Under the pieces are notes generated by a model that saw only the letters and a program-made list of their open reading frames with translations, was not told the origin of the DNA and searched no databases. A program made the translations under genes and the position numbers. From the NCBI GenBank assembly GCA_900316515.1, contig ONDE01000007.1, forward strand, positions 80,090 to 144,089: a stretch of 64,000 nt of DNA. Reading direction: 5' to 3'. Shown here piece by piece: positions 49,486-58,371 of the stretch (position 1 is the stretch's first letter; the number at the start of each line of letters is the position of its first letter). Source of the stretch: an uncultured Bacteroidales bacterium. Its GTDB lineage: Bacteria > Bacteroidota > Bacteroidia > Bacteroidales > P3.

Positions 49486-49734
49486 ATGGAGAAGCGAATA
49501 GGAACTATTACCATACTCTTGCGCGACCGCGAAGCGGCGCAATCTGTCAACCAATTGTTGTCCGAACATGCCGGTATTATCCTCTGCCGGCAGGGTTTGC
49601 CATTCCACGACCGCCCGGTGGCCGTCATCTCGCTCATTGTCGAAGGAACAGTGAACGACATCAACGCCTTGACTGGCCAGTTGGGCCGCCTGCAAGGCGT
49701 GGAGTGCAAAGCCGTCGTTACCAGAAACAATTAA
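49486..49734 (+). CDS. TM1266-type iron-only hydrogenase system regulator
   Basis: 82 residues. The ferredoxin-like fold with RIGTITILLRDREAAQSVNQ, ILCRQGLPFHDRPVAVISLI and LGRLQGVECKAVV matches the TM1266 (TIGR03959) family, small ACT/NikR-C-like proteins found with [FeFe]-hydrogenase genes. The next gene is hydG, 18 bases downstream, in line with that link. Its mechanism of regulation is not established. Confidence 0.85.
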   Translation: MEKRIGTITILLRDREAAQSVNQLLSEHAGIILCRQGLPFHDRPVAVISLIVEGTVNDINALTGQLGRLQGVECKAVVTRNN

Positions 49735-49752
49735 TCTTAAAACAATAATAAA

Positions 49753-51183
49753 ATGAAACATCAGAATTTCATCGACCGCGACAAGCTCTACGGCATGATC
49801 GACCAACCGGCCCCCAGCGAGAGCGAGTTGAACGACATCCTCAACAAGGCCCGCAAACTGAAGGGACTGAACCTCCAGGATGTGGCACACCTGCTGAACG
49901 TGAAAGACGAGGCGGGTATTAAGAAGATCCTCGACACTGCAGAATATGCAAAGAACGAGATCTACGGCCGCCGCTTGGTGCTCTTCGCCCCCATCTACAC
50001 AGGCAATGCCTGCGTGAACAACTGTGTGTACTGCGGCTTCCGTCGCGACAACAAGGCGCTGAAGCGCAAGATACTGACCCTCGACGAGATTGAGGCCGAG
50101 ACGCTGCAGCTGCTGCGCATGGGTCACAAACGTGCCCTGCTCATCTGCGGCGAGAGCCCGCGCAACGACGCCAACTACATGGTGGAGGCCATACGCCGCA
50201 CCTATGCCGCCAAAGACGAGAAGGGCAGCACCATACGCCGCATCAACGTAGAACTGGCACCTATGAGCGTGGAGGACTATGCCAAGCTGAAAGCCGAGAA
50301 AATCGGCACCTACGTGTGCTTCCAGGAGACCTACGACCCCGTGGAGTATGCCAAGTTCCACCCCGCCGGTACCCCCAAGGCCGACTATCTCTACCGCCTC
50401 ACCTGCATGGACCGCGCACAAGAAGGCGGCATCAACGACGTGGGCATCGGAGCCCTGTTCGGACTGGTGGACTACCGCTTCGAGATTCTAGCCATCATGG
50501 AGCATGCACGCCACCTCGAAGAGGACTACGGCTGCGGCCCCCACACCGTCTCCTTCCCCCGCATCGAACCCGCCGAAGGCACCCCATTCAGCCTACCGGA
50601 GAATATCCCCCACCCCGTGAGCGACAAAGACTTCATGAAGATTGTGGCCATCATCCGCATAGCCATGCCCTACACCGGTATCATCATCAGCACGCGCGAG
50701 CGTCCCGAACTGCGCGACCAGCTGGTGCGCTATGGTGTGAGCCAGATAAGCGCCGCGTCGGAGACCAACCCCGGCGGCTACGAGGAGGACAACAACAGCA
50801 GCGAGGCCAAGCCCTACGAGAAGACCGGCAATACTGGCGCCCAGTTTACCCTTGGCGACCACCGCTCGCTCGACGAGGTCATCAGTATGATGATCGATGG
50901 CGGCTACATCCCATCGTTCTGCACCGGCTGCTACCGCAAAGGACGCGTGGGTGCCGACTTCATGGACTTGGCCAAGCCCGGCCTCATCAAGGAGTACTGC
51001 AAGCCCAATGCCATGTTCACCTTCCGTGAATACCTCGAGGACTACGCTTCTCCCGCCACCAAGGAGAAAGGTCTGCGACTGCTGAAGGAACTGACACAGA
51101 CATTCTCTAAAGAGGAGCTGAAGCGCCGCGTGGAGGGCAATCTCTGCAAGATTGGCGAAGGCGAGCGCGACCTTTACTTCTAA
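49753..51183 (+). CDS. hydG: [FeFe]-hydrogenase maturase HydG (radical SAM)
   Basis: 476 residues. HydG cleaves tyrosine to make the CO and CN ligands of the H-cluster. The radical-SAM cysteines are Cys87, Cys91 and Cys94 in GNACVNNCVYCGF, and the second Fe-S site lies in the C-terminal CTGCYRKGR. The segments RINVELAPMSVEDYAKLK and TYVCFQETYDPVEYAKFH are typical. hydE, hydF and the hydrogenase structural genes are not in this window, so the pathway is split. Confidence 0.94.
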   Translation: MKHQNFIDRDKLYGMIDQPAPSESELNDILNKARKLKGLNLQDVAHLLNVKDEAGIKKILDTAEYAKNEIYGRRLVLFAPIYTGNACVNNCVYCGFRRDNKALKRKILTLDEIEAETLQLLRMGHKRALLICGESPRNDANYMVEAIRRTYAAKDEKGSTIRRINVELAPMSVEDYAKLKAEKIGTYVCFQETYDPVEYAKFHPAGTPKADYLYRLTCMDRAQEGGINDVGIGALFGLVDYRFEILAIMEHARHLEEDYGCGPHTVSFPRIEPAEGTPFSLPENIPHPVSDKDFMKIVAIIRIAMPYTGIIISTRERPELRDQLVRYGVSQISAASETNPGGYEEDNNSSEAKPYEKTGNTGAQFTLGDHRSLDEVISMMIDGGYIPSFCTGCYRKGRVGADFMDLAKPGLIKEYCKPNAMFTFREYLEDYASPATKEKGLRLLKELTQTFSKEELKRRVEGNLCKIGEGERDLYF

Positions 51184-51193
51184 ACGTTTTAAC

Positions 51194-51228
51194 AACTGCC
51201 CGTTGATATAATATACCAACGGGCAGTT
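51194..51228 (+). terminator. Terminator of hydG
   Basis: AACTGCCCGTTG (51194-51205) pairs with CAACGGGCAGTT (51217-51228), followed by TTCCCTTT. A likely intrinsic terminator. Confidence 0.75.
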
Positions 51229-51303
51229 TCCCTTTCATAAATTTGGTGTATTTTTGCATCGTCAAAATAGACACATTTATTAACCCAAAAAACAACAAAA
51301 AAA

Positions 51304-52053
51304 ATGAAAAAAGCATTATTCACCCTCGCACTCGCTGCTTTCGCATTTGCAGCCAATGCACAGCTCATCGTCGGTGGCAACCTCGGCATTAACGGCACCA
51401 CCAACAACAACGTGACGACCAATACCATTGGCGGCACCACCACCACCACAGAAATTGCTGGCCCCAAGACCATGAATTTCTACATCGCCCCGAAGATTGG
51501 CTACCAGCTCAACGAGAAGATGTCGCTTGGCATCATCCTTGGTTTCGACAGACAAAATATCACCAGAGACTCCTGGGGCCCTGTTGATCCTACCCTGTGG
51601 GGTGCCACCAACTATGTCGGTACCAGAAAGATGAGCTACAACACCATCACCATCACCCCGTACTTCCGCTACAATGCCATGAAGCTGAACAACCTCACCC
51701 TCTTCTGCGAAGCCTCTATCCCCGTGTCCATCAAGACCGCTGATAAAATCGTAGTCAACGAGGAAGGCGATGTCGCTGGCACCCATGTCACCGCCACCAC
51801 CACCACCATTGACAACAAAGTCACCAGCTTCGGCCTGACCATCACCCCGGGCTTCAACTACGCCCTCAACGAGCACCTGAGCCTTGACATGTACCTCAAC
51901 GCCATCAACCTTGGCTTCATCATGTCAAAGACCAAAACCTCTGCCGACAGCTTCGAGAACAACGTGAGCGTCGACACCGACATCAACTGGGGTCTGAACA
52001 TCCACACCCTGCCCACTGCAGCCGTCAGCTTCGGCATCAACTACGCTTTCTAA
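51304..52053 (+). CDS. Outer-membrane beta-barrel protein
   Basis: 249 residues. A signal peptide ends in ANAQL, and the last residue is Phe (SFGINYAF), as in outer-membrane barrels. The mature part shows alternating strands with polar/hydrophobic periodicity (MNFYIAPKIGYQLNEKMSLG and YFRYNAMKLNNLTLFCEASI) and two Asn/Thr-rich loops. It is a small porin or adhesin-like barrel of unknown ligand. A -7 box TATTTTTG is at 51249-51256; the 5' leader is about 45 bases. Confidence 0.75.
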   Translation: MKKALFTLALAAFAFAANAQLIVGGNLGINGTTNNNVTTNTIGGTTTTTEIAGPKTMNFYIAPKIGYQLNEKMSLGIILGFDRQNITRDSWGPVDPTLWGATNYVGTRKMSYNTITITPYFRYNAMKLNNLTLFCEASIPVSIKTADKIVVNEEGDVAGTHVTATTTTIDNKVTSFGLTITPGFNYALNEHLSLDMYLNAINLGFIMSKTKTSADSFENNVSVDTDINWGLNIHTLPTAAVSFGINYAF

Positions 52054-52072
52054 AAGTTGACACACAAACGAC

Positions 52073-52108
52073 AAAGGAGAGGAGGCCCGTGTGGGCCTCC
52101 TCTCCTTT
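52073..52108. terminator. Terminator after the barrel protein
   Basis: AAAGGAGAGGAGGCCC-GTGT-GGGCCTCCTCTCCTTT, a perfect 16-bp stem, between the convergent barrel gene and luxS. T-rich bases follow. Confidence 0.9.
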
Positions 52109-52125
52109 GTTGTTTGCATGAATAA

Positions 52126-52620
52126 TTATGCGTCGGCAAAAACCTTGCCGTCCTTAAGGGTGACTTGCAGCTTGGTGTATTCGCAATGAAAATCGTTGCG
52201 CAGACGGTCGAGGTAACGGCGGCTCTCCCAGTGGCACATGGGCAGGTCGTGGAGCAGGCAGTTGCCGCAGGTCTCCGGTGTGGTGGCGGGGACCTCGGTC
52301 TGGGTGAGTATCCACTCTAGGCACTGGATGGTGAGACGGCGCATATCCTCGACACTGTAGCTACCAGTCATGATGACATACATGCCAGTGAGGCAACCCA
52401 TGGGACCCACATATACCACATCTTCCTTGGCTTCGGAATTGCGGAACCAGGTAGCCATCAAGTGCTCGAGGCTGTGCATGGCCGACGGAGCGACGGCAGG
52501 CTCGCGGTTTGGCTCGGTGATGCGTAGGTCGAAGGTGGTGAAGCCTTTGTCGACACGGGAGACGTAGATACCCGGCTTGAGGTGGGTATGGTCGATGGTG
52601 AAACTCTGTATTACTTCCAT
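52126..52620 (-). CDS. luxS: S-ribosylhomocysteine lyase LuxS
   Basis: 164 residues. LuxS splits S-ribosylhomocysteine to homocysteine and the autoinducer-2 precursor. The metal motif HSLEHL (His49, Glu52, His53) and the cysteine-bearing region TCGNCLLHDLP are seen, with MGCLTGMYVIM between. Its neighbour on the same strand is the nucleosidase that makes its substrate, 33 bases upstream. Confidence 0.94.
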   Translation of the reverse strand: MEVIQSFTIDHTHLKPGIYVSRVDKGFTTFDLRITEPNREPAVAPSAMHSLEHLMATWFRNSEAKEDVVYVGPMGCLTGMYVIMTGSYSVEDMRRLTIQCLEWILTQTEVPATTPETCGNCLLHDLPMCHWESRRYLDRLRNDFHCEYTKLQVTLKDGKVFADA

Positions 52621-52653
52621 GATGAGTAATGGTTAAAGGTTAATGGATATAGA

Positions 52654-53313
52654 TTATAGGGTTTCGAGATATTTCTTGACGAATTGGAACGAGGTGTCGC
52701 ACATGGAGGCGAGGAACTGCTCCCACTGCTGCTGATGGTTGTCGGTATTGCCAGGAGTGTCGCTGATTACGCGCAGACTCAGGAATGGGAGACCCATCAA
52801 GTAGCAGGTCTGGGCAATGGCCGCACTTTCCATATCACAGGCAAGACCATCGACGAAATTGCGCTTAATGAGGGTCTGCCTCTCTCGATCTGTGATGAAC
52901 TGGTCACCGGTGCAAATCAGGCCCGTGCGGAGTCCTGCATCACAAGGCACTTCGAGGACATGATCCAACAGCCGCTTGTCGGCATCAAAACGTTCGGGCA
53001 ACCCCTGCACCTGACCGCGGGAACAGCCAAGCCCTGTTCCGCAATCCACATCGTGATAGACACACTGTGTTGCTGCGAGGATGTCCATGACTCGAATCTG
53101 TGGGTCGATGCCACCGGCAAGGCCGGTACTGATGATAGCGTCGGGGTGATGTTCCTGAATGAGGCGCATGGTGCCAACAGCGGCATTGACCTTGCCAATA
53201 CCACACTGCCACAGAATGATTTCGTTGTTTCCAAGACGGCCGGTGTCGCCGCCAAGAGCATCGTGCATCTGCCGATACTCGATATCCATTGCTATGATTA
53301 CTCCTATTCTCAT
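52654..53313 (-). CDS. mtnN: 5'-methylthioadenosine/S-adenosylhomocysteine nucleosidase
   Basis: 219 residues from the ATG at 53313; an extension to 53367 reads into AT-rich upstream DNA. The start RIGVIIAMDIEYRQM, ISTGLAGGIDPQIRVMDIL and the late GLACDMESAAIAQTCYLMGL are typical of the family. It converts S-adenosylhomocysteine to S-ribosylhomocysteine, which LuxS then uses. A -7 box TACTTTTG (minus strand) is at 53357-53364. Confidence 0.93.
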   Translation of the reverse strand: MRIGVIIAMDIEYRQMHDALGGDTGRLGNNEIILWQCGIGKVNAAVGTMRLIQEHHPDAIISTGLAGGIDPQIRVMDILAATQCVYHDVDCGTGLGCSRGQVQGLPERFDADKRLLDHVLEVPCDAGLRTGLICTGDQFITDRERQTLIKRNFVDGLACDMESAAIAQTCYLMGLPFLSLRVISDTPGNTDNHQQQWEQFLASMCDTSFQFVKKYLETL

Positions 53314-53451
53314 ATTTCTCACACCTCGGTGGAGGCCTTTTATTATAATTAGTTTGCAAAAGTACAATATTTTTCCATATTTGCGTGCGAAAATATAATA
53401 ATAATTTATAACACACGTTATAAGAAATGATTACAATGCAGCAAACATGCC

Positions 53452-54687
53452 ATGAAACGTTGGTTTAGAATTGTCATAATATCCATTTTCGCGTTGGCGG
53501 CGTTGAGCTTGGTGGTGATACAGTTCATCCAGACACGCCGCACCTTCTCCATTAGCGACAATATGTTCAACGTCAGTGTGAACAATGCCATGGACGAAGT
53601 AATCAAGCAACTGAACGGCGAGGTGATGCAGACCCCCACGCATCCCGCGTCGGCCTTCAACTATCAGGAGCTGGACTCCATCATTGTTGAGGAGTTGCTG
53701 ATTTCTGGTATCGACATGCACCCGATAGTGGGTCTATACGACGGTTCGCAGGGCTCGTTTCTATACAGCTCCGACCCAAAGCAAGAATACCGTCTGGAAC
53801 AGTCGCCATATCGTTACAACTTCCGCCCCATAGGTGTGGTCTCTGCCAACCAGTACTACATCATCCTTGCCTTCCCCACATCGCTGCTGCCGTTCCAAGT
53901 TAGTCCGCACATATACATATACATGACGCTTTTCTTGATTTTGGTCATTGCCACAATGTTCATCATCTCGTTGCGTACCATTGCCAAACAGCGCACACTG
54001 GACCAGATGAAAAGTGAATTCATCAACAACATGACCCATGAAATCAAGACTCCCATAGCGACAATTGGACTGGCATGCGAAATGCTGAGTGACGACTCAG
54101 TGTCGCAGGACCTTGACTCACGCCGAAACTTCATAGGCATAGTGGCCGACGAGAACCAACGTATGAGGGTACTCGTTGAGACCATACTGCAGAGTGCTAA
54201 AATGTCTAACAAGAACTTCAGCATTAGCCTTAGCGAGGTTGACATAAATCCAATTATTAAGAAGGTCATGCAAAGTTTCAAGCTGACAATGAGCAACCGC
54301 GGCGGAATGATAGAGACACATCTTGATGCCAACCCGTCGGTGGTGATGGCAGACGAATTGCATCTGACCAACCTAGTGTACAACCTGGTAGACAATGGCA
54401 TCAAGTATTCTACCGGCGCGCCACACATAGTTATCCGGACAGCATTGGAAAATGATCATTTCGTGCTAAGCGTACAAGACCACGGCATCGGTATTCCGAA
54501 GGCTGACCAGAAGCATGTCTTCGAAAAATTCTATCGCGTTTCCACAGGCGATGTACACAACGTGAAAGGCTTCGGCATAGGACTGAACTACGTGGCCGAA
54601 GTGGTGAGACTGCACCACGGACACATAACCCTCGACAGCGAGCCGGGCAAAGGCAGCACATTCACCATCAGTCTACCTGTCGTGTAA
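53452..54687 (+). CDS. Sensor histidine kinase
   Basis: 411 residues. Two transmembrane helices (about 7-27 and 155-174) flank a periplasmic domain of about 125 residues with no recognised fold. A HisKA dimerisation domain follows with His196 in MTHEIKTPIAT, then the ATP-binding HATPase domain with NLVYNLVDNGIKYS, DHGIGIPKADQKHVFEKFYR and KGFGIGLNYV. No response-regulator gene is adjacent, so it is an orphan in this window. Confidence 0.88.
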   Translation: MKRWFRIVIISIFALAALSLVVIQFIQTRRTFSISDNMFNVSVNNAMDEVIKQLNGEVMQTPTHPASAFNYQELDSIIVEELLISGIDMHPIVGLYDGSQGSFLYSSDPKQEYRLEQSPYRYNFRPIGVVSANQYYIILAFPTSLLPFQVSPHIYIYMTLFLILVIATMFIISLRTIAKQRTLDQMKSEFINNMTHEIKTPIATIGLACEMLSDDSVSQDLDSRRNFIGIVADENQRMRVLVETILQSAKMSNKNFSISLSEVDINPIIKKVMQSFKLTMSNRGGMIETHLDANPSVVMADELHLTNLVYNLVDNGIKYSTGAPHIVIRTALENDHFVLSVQDHGIGIPKADQKHVFEKFYRVSTGDVHNVKGFGIGLNYVAEVVRLHHGHITLDSEPGKGSTFTISLPVV

Positions 54688-54688
54688 T

Positions 54689-54727
54689 AAAAGAGAGGGC
54701 CGCGGCATTGCCGCGGCCCTCTCTTTT
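54689..54727. terminator. Bidirectional terminator, kinase / C10 peptidase
   Basis: AAAAGAGAGGGCCGCGGC-ATT-GCCGCGGCCCTCTCTTTT, a perfect 18-bp stem between convergent stops. Confidence 0.9.
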
Positions 54728-54746
54728 CTCTATAACACAGCCTTCT

Positions 54747-56222
54747 TTACTGCACAAGGAACTTGCCTGTGGCACCTCCGAGGCGGTAAATATATATACC
54801 GGAAGGCATCTTACTGACGTTGAGTTCTACCTCACCATTGCCAGCCTTCAGACTGCGACGCTCGACAAGCTTGCCGTCAATGCTGTAGATAGTCATATCT
54901 GCAGGCATGTTGATCGAGTAGGGCAACTTTACACTGACCGTGGCGGGGTTGGGGTAGGCTGCCGAAAGATAAGCATTGTTAACCACTTCCTCTATGCCCA
55001 GGATGTTGATGTGGGTAGAATCCTGCGGCGGATACATATCAATGATAACACCTTGGTTGGAATTGAAATTGTAGTGTGTACCATTGATAGGCATATTGTT
55101 GGTCTTAAGGTTGTACCAGCCGTTTGCCTCAGTCATGTTGGTGCTCCAACCCCAGTTCATCCAATACTGGGCAGGACGGTCGTCGCGATAGCCACAGCAC
55201 ACCCAGGCATGGCCACCGGCATGCGGGTCGTCGGGGAAGGATTCAGGAGTACTGCCGTGCATATAAACCGGGCGCTGGTGTTTCAGTTCGTTGCGGACAG
55301 CATTGATGTAAGCGGTGTCACCGTTACCATTGCGGTCGAGCAGGGTACGGTTGCCTTTATACTTGAAATAATTGCTCATTGCAGAGGGAACTTTATGCGA
55401 ATAAGCACCGCTGCCGTCGGCATTGAAACTCATCTTCATGGCCACAGCAACAGAATAGCCAAGCTCGGATACCTCACGACGCTGTTCCAATGTGCTCGCA
55501 CTGGTGATACGGTTAGGCATCAGCGAGTAGTCGAAAGTCACCGTATCGAAGTTGATGGCCAGGGTCTGTCCGTTCCAAGAATAGCTGGCCGTCAGACGAG
55601 GCTGTACAGGATAACGGTAATAGTGCATTATCTGGGCGAGAGCGGTGGCCACACAACCTGTGGGGCAATGGATTCCGTTAACCACCGGGGAGAACATATT
55701 GTAATCCGTACCGTCATCATTTCCCTGATCCCACTCTTCGTTCATCAGAATATGCTCGGGATTGTCGCCCTTGGTCAACTCAGGCAACGTCATATTAATT
55801 AGTTCTGTCCACTCGGCTGCATCCTCAAAGTGCTGATCCTCGTCGGCAATCTGGACAGCCTTCACCATGTCCACATAGTTATTGACCCACCAGCGCATGT
55901 TGTCGGGCAGCTGTACATCCTTGGTGGGAAAGGTGCAGTGTTCGTTGTAGGCGATAACAGGGTCGGTGGCGGTATTGGCAGCCATCATAACCCAACCCCA
56001 GTCAGACACATTAAAAAGGAATGCGGCAGGCACTCCAAGCTCCTCGTTGTCGAACTGCAGTACCAACTCCAGATCCGATGCGTCAACATTCCGACCTGCA
56101 TAATGACCCATATAGTATGCTCCAGCGGATTTCACATCTTTCTCCGGCAGGTTGCGTGCATTTACTACGGTCACAGAAGAAACTAACAGCAAAACAGTTA
56201 GCAGGGAAAAAACCTTTTTCAT
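54747..56222 (-). CDS. C10-family (streptopain-like) cysteine peptidase with T9SS tail
   Basis: 491 residues from the ATG at 56222; a longer ORF to 56330 is not needed. A signal peptide is followed by a propeptide (about 22-180) and the mature peptidase. Cys190 in HCPTGCVATALAQIMHYY and His338 in AGGHAWVCCGYRDDR are the catalytic pair. The last 80 residues (LSAAYPNPATVSVKLPYSI and GIYIYRLGGATGKFLVQ) are a type IX sorting domain. A -7 box TATCTTTG (minus strand) is at 56263-56270. Relatives include PrtT and interpain A. Confidence 0.9.
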   Translation of the reverse strand: MKKVFSLLTVLLLVSSVTVVNARNLPEKDVKSAGAYYMGHYAGRNVDASDLELVLQFDNEELGVPAAFLFNVSDWGWVMMAANTATDPVIAYNEHCTFPTKDVQLPDNMRWWVNNYVDMVKAVQIADEDQHFEDAAEWTELINMTLPELTKGDNPEHILMNEEWDQGNDDGTDYNMFSPVVNGIHCPTGCVATALAQIMHYYRYPVQPRLTASYSWNGQTLAINFDTVTFDYSLMPNRITSASTLEQRREVSELGYSVAVAMKMSFNADGSGAYSHKVPSAMSNYFKYKGNRTLLDRNGNGDTAYINAVRNELKHQRPVYMHGSTPESFPDDPHAGGHAWVCCGYRDDRPAQYWMNWGWSTNMTEANGWYNLKTNNMPINGTHYNFNSNQGVIIDMYPPQDSTHINILGIEEVVNNAYLSAAYPNPATVSVKLPYSINMPADMTIYSIDGKLVERRSLKAGNGEVELNVSKMPSGIYIYRLGGATGKFLVQ

Positions 56223-56364
56223 CTTATATTTTTTTGCGTTTTTATACTCAATTTTGGCGGTGCAAAGATACGACTTTTCTCGAAAACAGGAGAAAAAAAG
56301 TTCCTTTCTCTTATTGTTTTGTACCATCATGCCAGTGTTTCTTGCAGAAGCATAGATAAATAAA

Positions 56365-56401
56365 AAAAAGAAAGGGTAACCAGACGGTACCCTTTCTTTT
56401 T
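56365..56401. terminator. Terminator after rplI
   Basis: AAAAAGAAAGGGTA on one side and TACCCTTTCTTTTT on the other with a short loop, downstream of rplI on the minus strand, with A/T runs on both sides. Confidence 0.8.
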
Positions 56402-56418
56402 ATATGTATACTTCAGAT

Positions 56419-56862
56419 TTATTCAGCAACGACCTCGAGGTTGAGTTCGGCCTTAATCTCCTTGTAGACATTGACTTTGGCGGTATAGTTGCCAACAGTC
56501 TTGATAGCCTCGACGGTAATGTTCTTACGGTCGATGTCGTAGTTGTGCTGCTCCTTGAGAGCCTCGGCAATCATGATGTTGTTGACACCACCGAAGAGCT
56601 GACCGTTCTCACCAACTTTGACGATGATCTTCACAGTCTTGCCGTTGAGGGCTGCCTGCTGGGTCTCGGCGTTCTTGCGGAGGGCTTCCTCCTTGTGGGC
56701 GCGCTGGCGCAGGTTCTCGGCGTGGATCTTCTTGTTCACGGGAGTGGCGATGATGGCCATTCCTTTGGGAAGAAGATAGTTGTTGGCATAGCCGTTCTTC
56801 ACTTTGACGATTTCGTCCTTGTAGCCCAGATTGGCCACATCCTGTTTCAGTATGATTTCCAT
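56419..56862 (-). CDS. rplI: 50S ribosomal protein bL9
   Basis: 147 residues. The start MEIILKQDVANLGYKDEIV, the KVKNGYANNYLLPKGMAI stretch, and the central helix are canonical. It is the last gene of the rpsF-rpsR-rplI run. Confidence 0.96.
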   Translation of the reverse strand: MEIILKQDVANLGYKDEIVKVKNGYANNYLLPKGMAIIATPVNKKIHAENLRQRAHKEEALRKNAETQQAALNGKTVKIIVKVGENGQLFGGVNNIMIAEALKEQHNYDIDRKNITVEAIKTVGNYTAKVNVYKEIKAELNLEVVAE

Positions 56863-56881
56863 CTATCTTTCCTCCTTATTA

Positions 56882-57148
56882 TTATTTGAGACAATCGGCG
56901 ACGTAGGGCATCAGGGCGATGTGACGGGCGCGCTTGATAGCCTGCGAGACCTTCTTCTGGTACTTGTTCGAGGTGCCGGTGATGCGGCGGGGCAGAATCT
57001 TGCCCTGCTCGTTGACGAACTTCAGCAGGAAGTCGGCGTCTTTGTAGTCGATGTACTTGATGCCGAGTTTCTTGAAGCGGCAGTATTTCTTACGCTGAGT
57101 CTCCACGGCGATGGGAGTCAGATATTTGATTTCGCTTTCGTTAGCCAT
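56882..57148 (-). CDS. rpsR: 30S ribosomal protein bS18
   Basis: 88 residues. [38 protein letters not shown] and [14 protein letters not shown] match the family. It lies between rpsF (27 bases upstream) and rplI (19 bases downstream). Confidence 0.96.
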   Translation of the reverse strand: MANESEIKYLTPIAVETQRKKYCRFKKLGIKYIDYKDADFLLKFVNEQGKILPRRITGTSNKYQKKVSQAIKRARHIALMPYVADCLK

Positions 57149-57175
57149 TTTCTTTGTTCTTTTAGGGGTTAAACA

Positions 57176-57535
57176 TTAAGCCTCAGCGGGAGTTTCGACG
57201 GCTTCGGCCTTTTTGGCGCGCTTCTTCTCGTTGTAAGCAACGGCGTGCTTGTCGAGGCTGACGGTGAGGAAGCGGAGCAGGCGCTCGTCGCGCTTGTAGG
57301 CGACCTCGAGGTCGTTGATGACGCTACCCTCGGCCTTGAACTCTATAAGATAATAGAAGCCGGTGGTCTTCTTGCGGATGGGATAGGCCAGCTTGCGCAT
57401 GCCCCAGTTGTTCTCGTACACGATCTCTGCACCTTTGCTGGTGAGCAGGTCGACGTACTTCTTTACCGTTTCCTTCATCTGTTCTTCAGACAAAACGGGA
57501 GTTGCAATGAAAACGGTTTCGTACTGTTTTACCAT
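57176..57535 (-). CDS. rpsF: 30S ribosomal protein bS6
   Basis: 119 residues from the ATG at 57535; an in-frame extension to 57592 is rejected because the family starts YETVFIATPVLSEEQM. The middle NNWGMRKLAYPIRKKTTGFY is characteristic. A charged tail (AKKAEAVETPAEA) follows. The tRNA cluster lies directly upstream. Confidence 0.96.
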   Translation of the reverse strand: MVKQYETVFIATPVLSEEQMKETVKKYVDLLTSKGAEIVYENNWGMRKLAYPIRKKTTGFYYLIEFKAEGSVINDLEVAYKRDERLLRFLTVSLDKHAVAYNEKKRAKKAEAVETPAEA

Positions 57536-57611
57536 TTTGTGTGTTGTTTGTTGTTTGTTAATGTTGTTAAAACAAAAAAGGCAGAACTCCATGTTCTGCC
57601 TAACTTTTTTG

Positions 57612-57684
<73 letters not shown>

Positions 57685-57701
57685 GACTGCGGTTAGCTGT
57701 G

Positions 57702-57775
57702 TCGGGGTGAGAAGACTCGAACTTCCGGCCTCCACGTCCCGAACGTGGCGCGCTAGCCAACTGCGCTACACCCCG
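57702..57775 (-). tRNA. tRNA-Pro (CGG)
   Basis: 74 bases on the minus strand. Acceptor CGGGGTG/CACCCCG, D-arm GCGCAGTTGGCTAGCGC, anticodon stem-loop CCACGTTCGGGACGTGG with CGG, discriminator A. Reads CCG codons. Confidence 0.93.
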
Positions 57776-57783
57776 CGATTTAG

Positions 57784-57856
57784 TGTCCTGGCAGGGATTC
57801 GAACCCTGGACCCATTGATTAAGAGTCAATTGCTCTACCAGCTGAGCTACCAAGAC
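57784..57856 (-). tRNA. tRNA-Lys (CTT)
   Basis: 73 bases on the minus strand. Acceptor GTCTTGG/CCAGGAC (one G-T pair), D-arm AGCTCAGCTGGTAGAGC, anticodon loop CTCTTAA with CTT, T-arm CAGGGTTCGAATCCCTG. Reads AAG codons. Confidence 0.93.
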
Positions 57857-57999
57857 ATTATTCTCTTTTCGCTTGTGTTTCCGGCAACCTCATCGGCCTT
57901 TAGGTTGGCGTTTGCTCGACAAACCAGCACACGCACCATAGGCGTTTAGAACATGGACTTTGATGTTGCCTTACAGCATTTCAAATTTCTCTCTTTTGG
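57857..57999. other. 143-base spacer within the tRNA cluster
   Basis: Much longer than the other spacers (8-29 bases) in the cluster. No cloverleaf is recognised in it. It may be the site of a lost tRNA or another small insertion. Confidence 0.4.
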
Positions 58000-58072
<73 letters not shown>

Positions 58073-58101
58073 ATCTAAGTGCTAGCACTTTGCCTTTTCA
58101 G

Positions 58102-58184
58102 TACTCCGGGTGGGACTTGAACCCACACGCCCTTGCGGGCAAGGGATTTTAAGTCCCTCGTGTCTACCATTCCACCACCAGAGC
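58102..58184 (-). tRNA. tRNA-Leu (TAA)
   Basis: 83 bases on the minus strand with a long variable arm (TTGCCCGCAAGGGC region), typical of leucine tRNA. Acceptor GCTCTGG/CCGGAGT (ends with a G-T pair), anticodon loop CTTAAAA with TAA. Reads TTA and TTG codons. It lies between the two identical tRNA-Gly genes. Confidence 0.92.
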
Positions 58185-58211
58185 ATCTCTCTCTGATTTA
58201 GGAGCCTTCAG

Positions 58212-58284
<73 letters not shown>

Positions 58285-58333
58285 ATCAACTTTTCACCTC
58301 TTTTTGGCACACTTTTGCTCTCAAAAGCGGGTG

Positions 58334-58364
58334 CAAAAGTACAACCTTTTTTGAAACTGGCAAA
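58334..58364 (-). promoter_or_regulatory. Promoter of the tRNA operon
   Basis: Read leftward: TTTG (58361-58364), 19 bases, TACTTTTG (58334-58341). A perfect match, 50 bases before the first tRNA. Its -33 box lies just outside the mutS stop. Confidence 0.8.
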
Positions 58365-58371
58365 ATATTTT

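Noticed and set aside
57857..57999. A seventh tRNA
   Set aside because: No cloverleaf could be folded by eye in the spacer.
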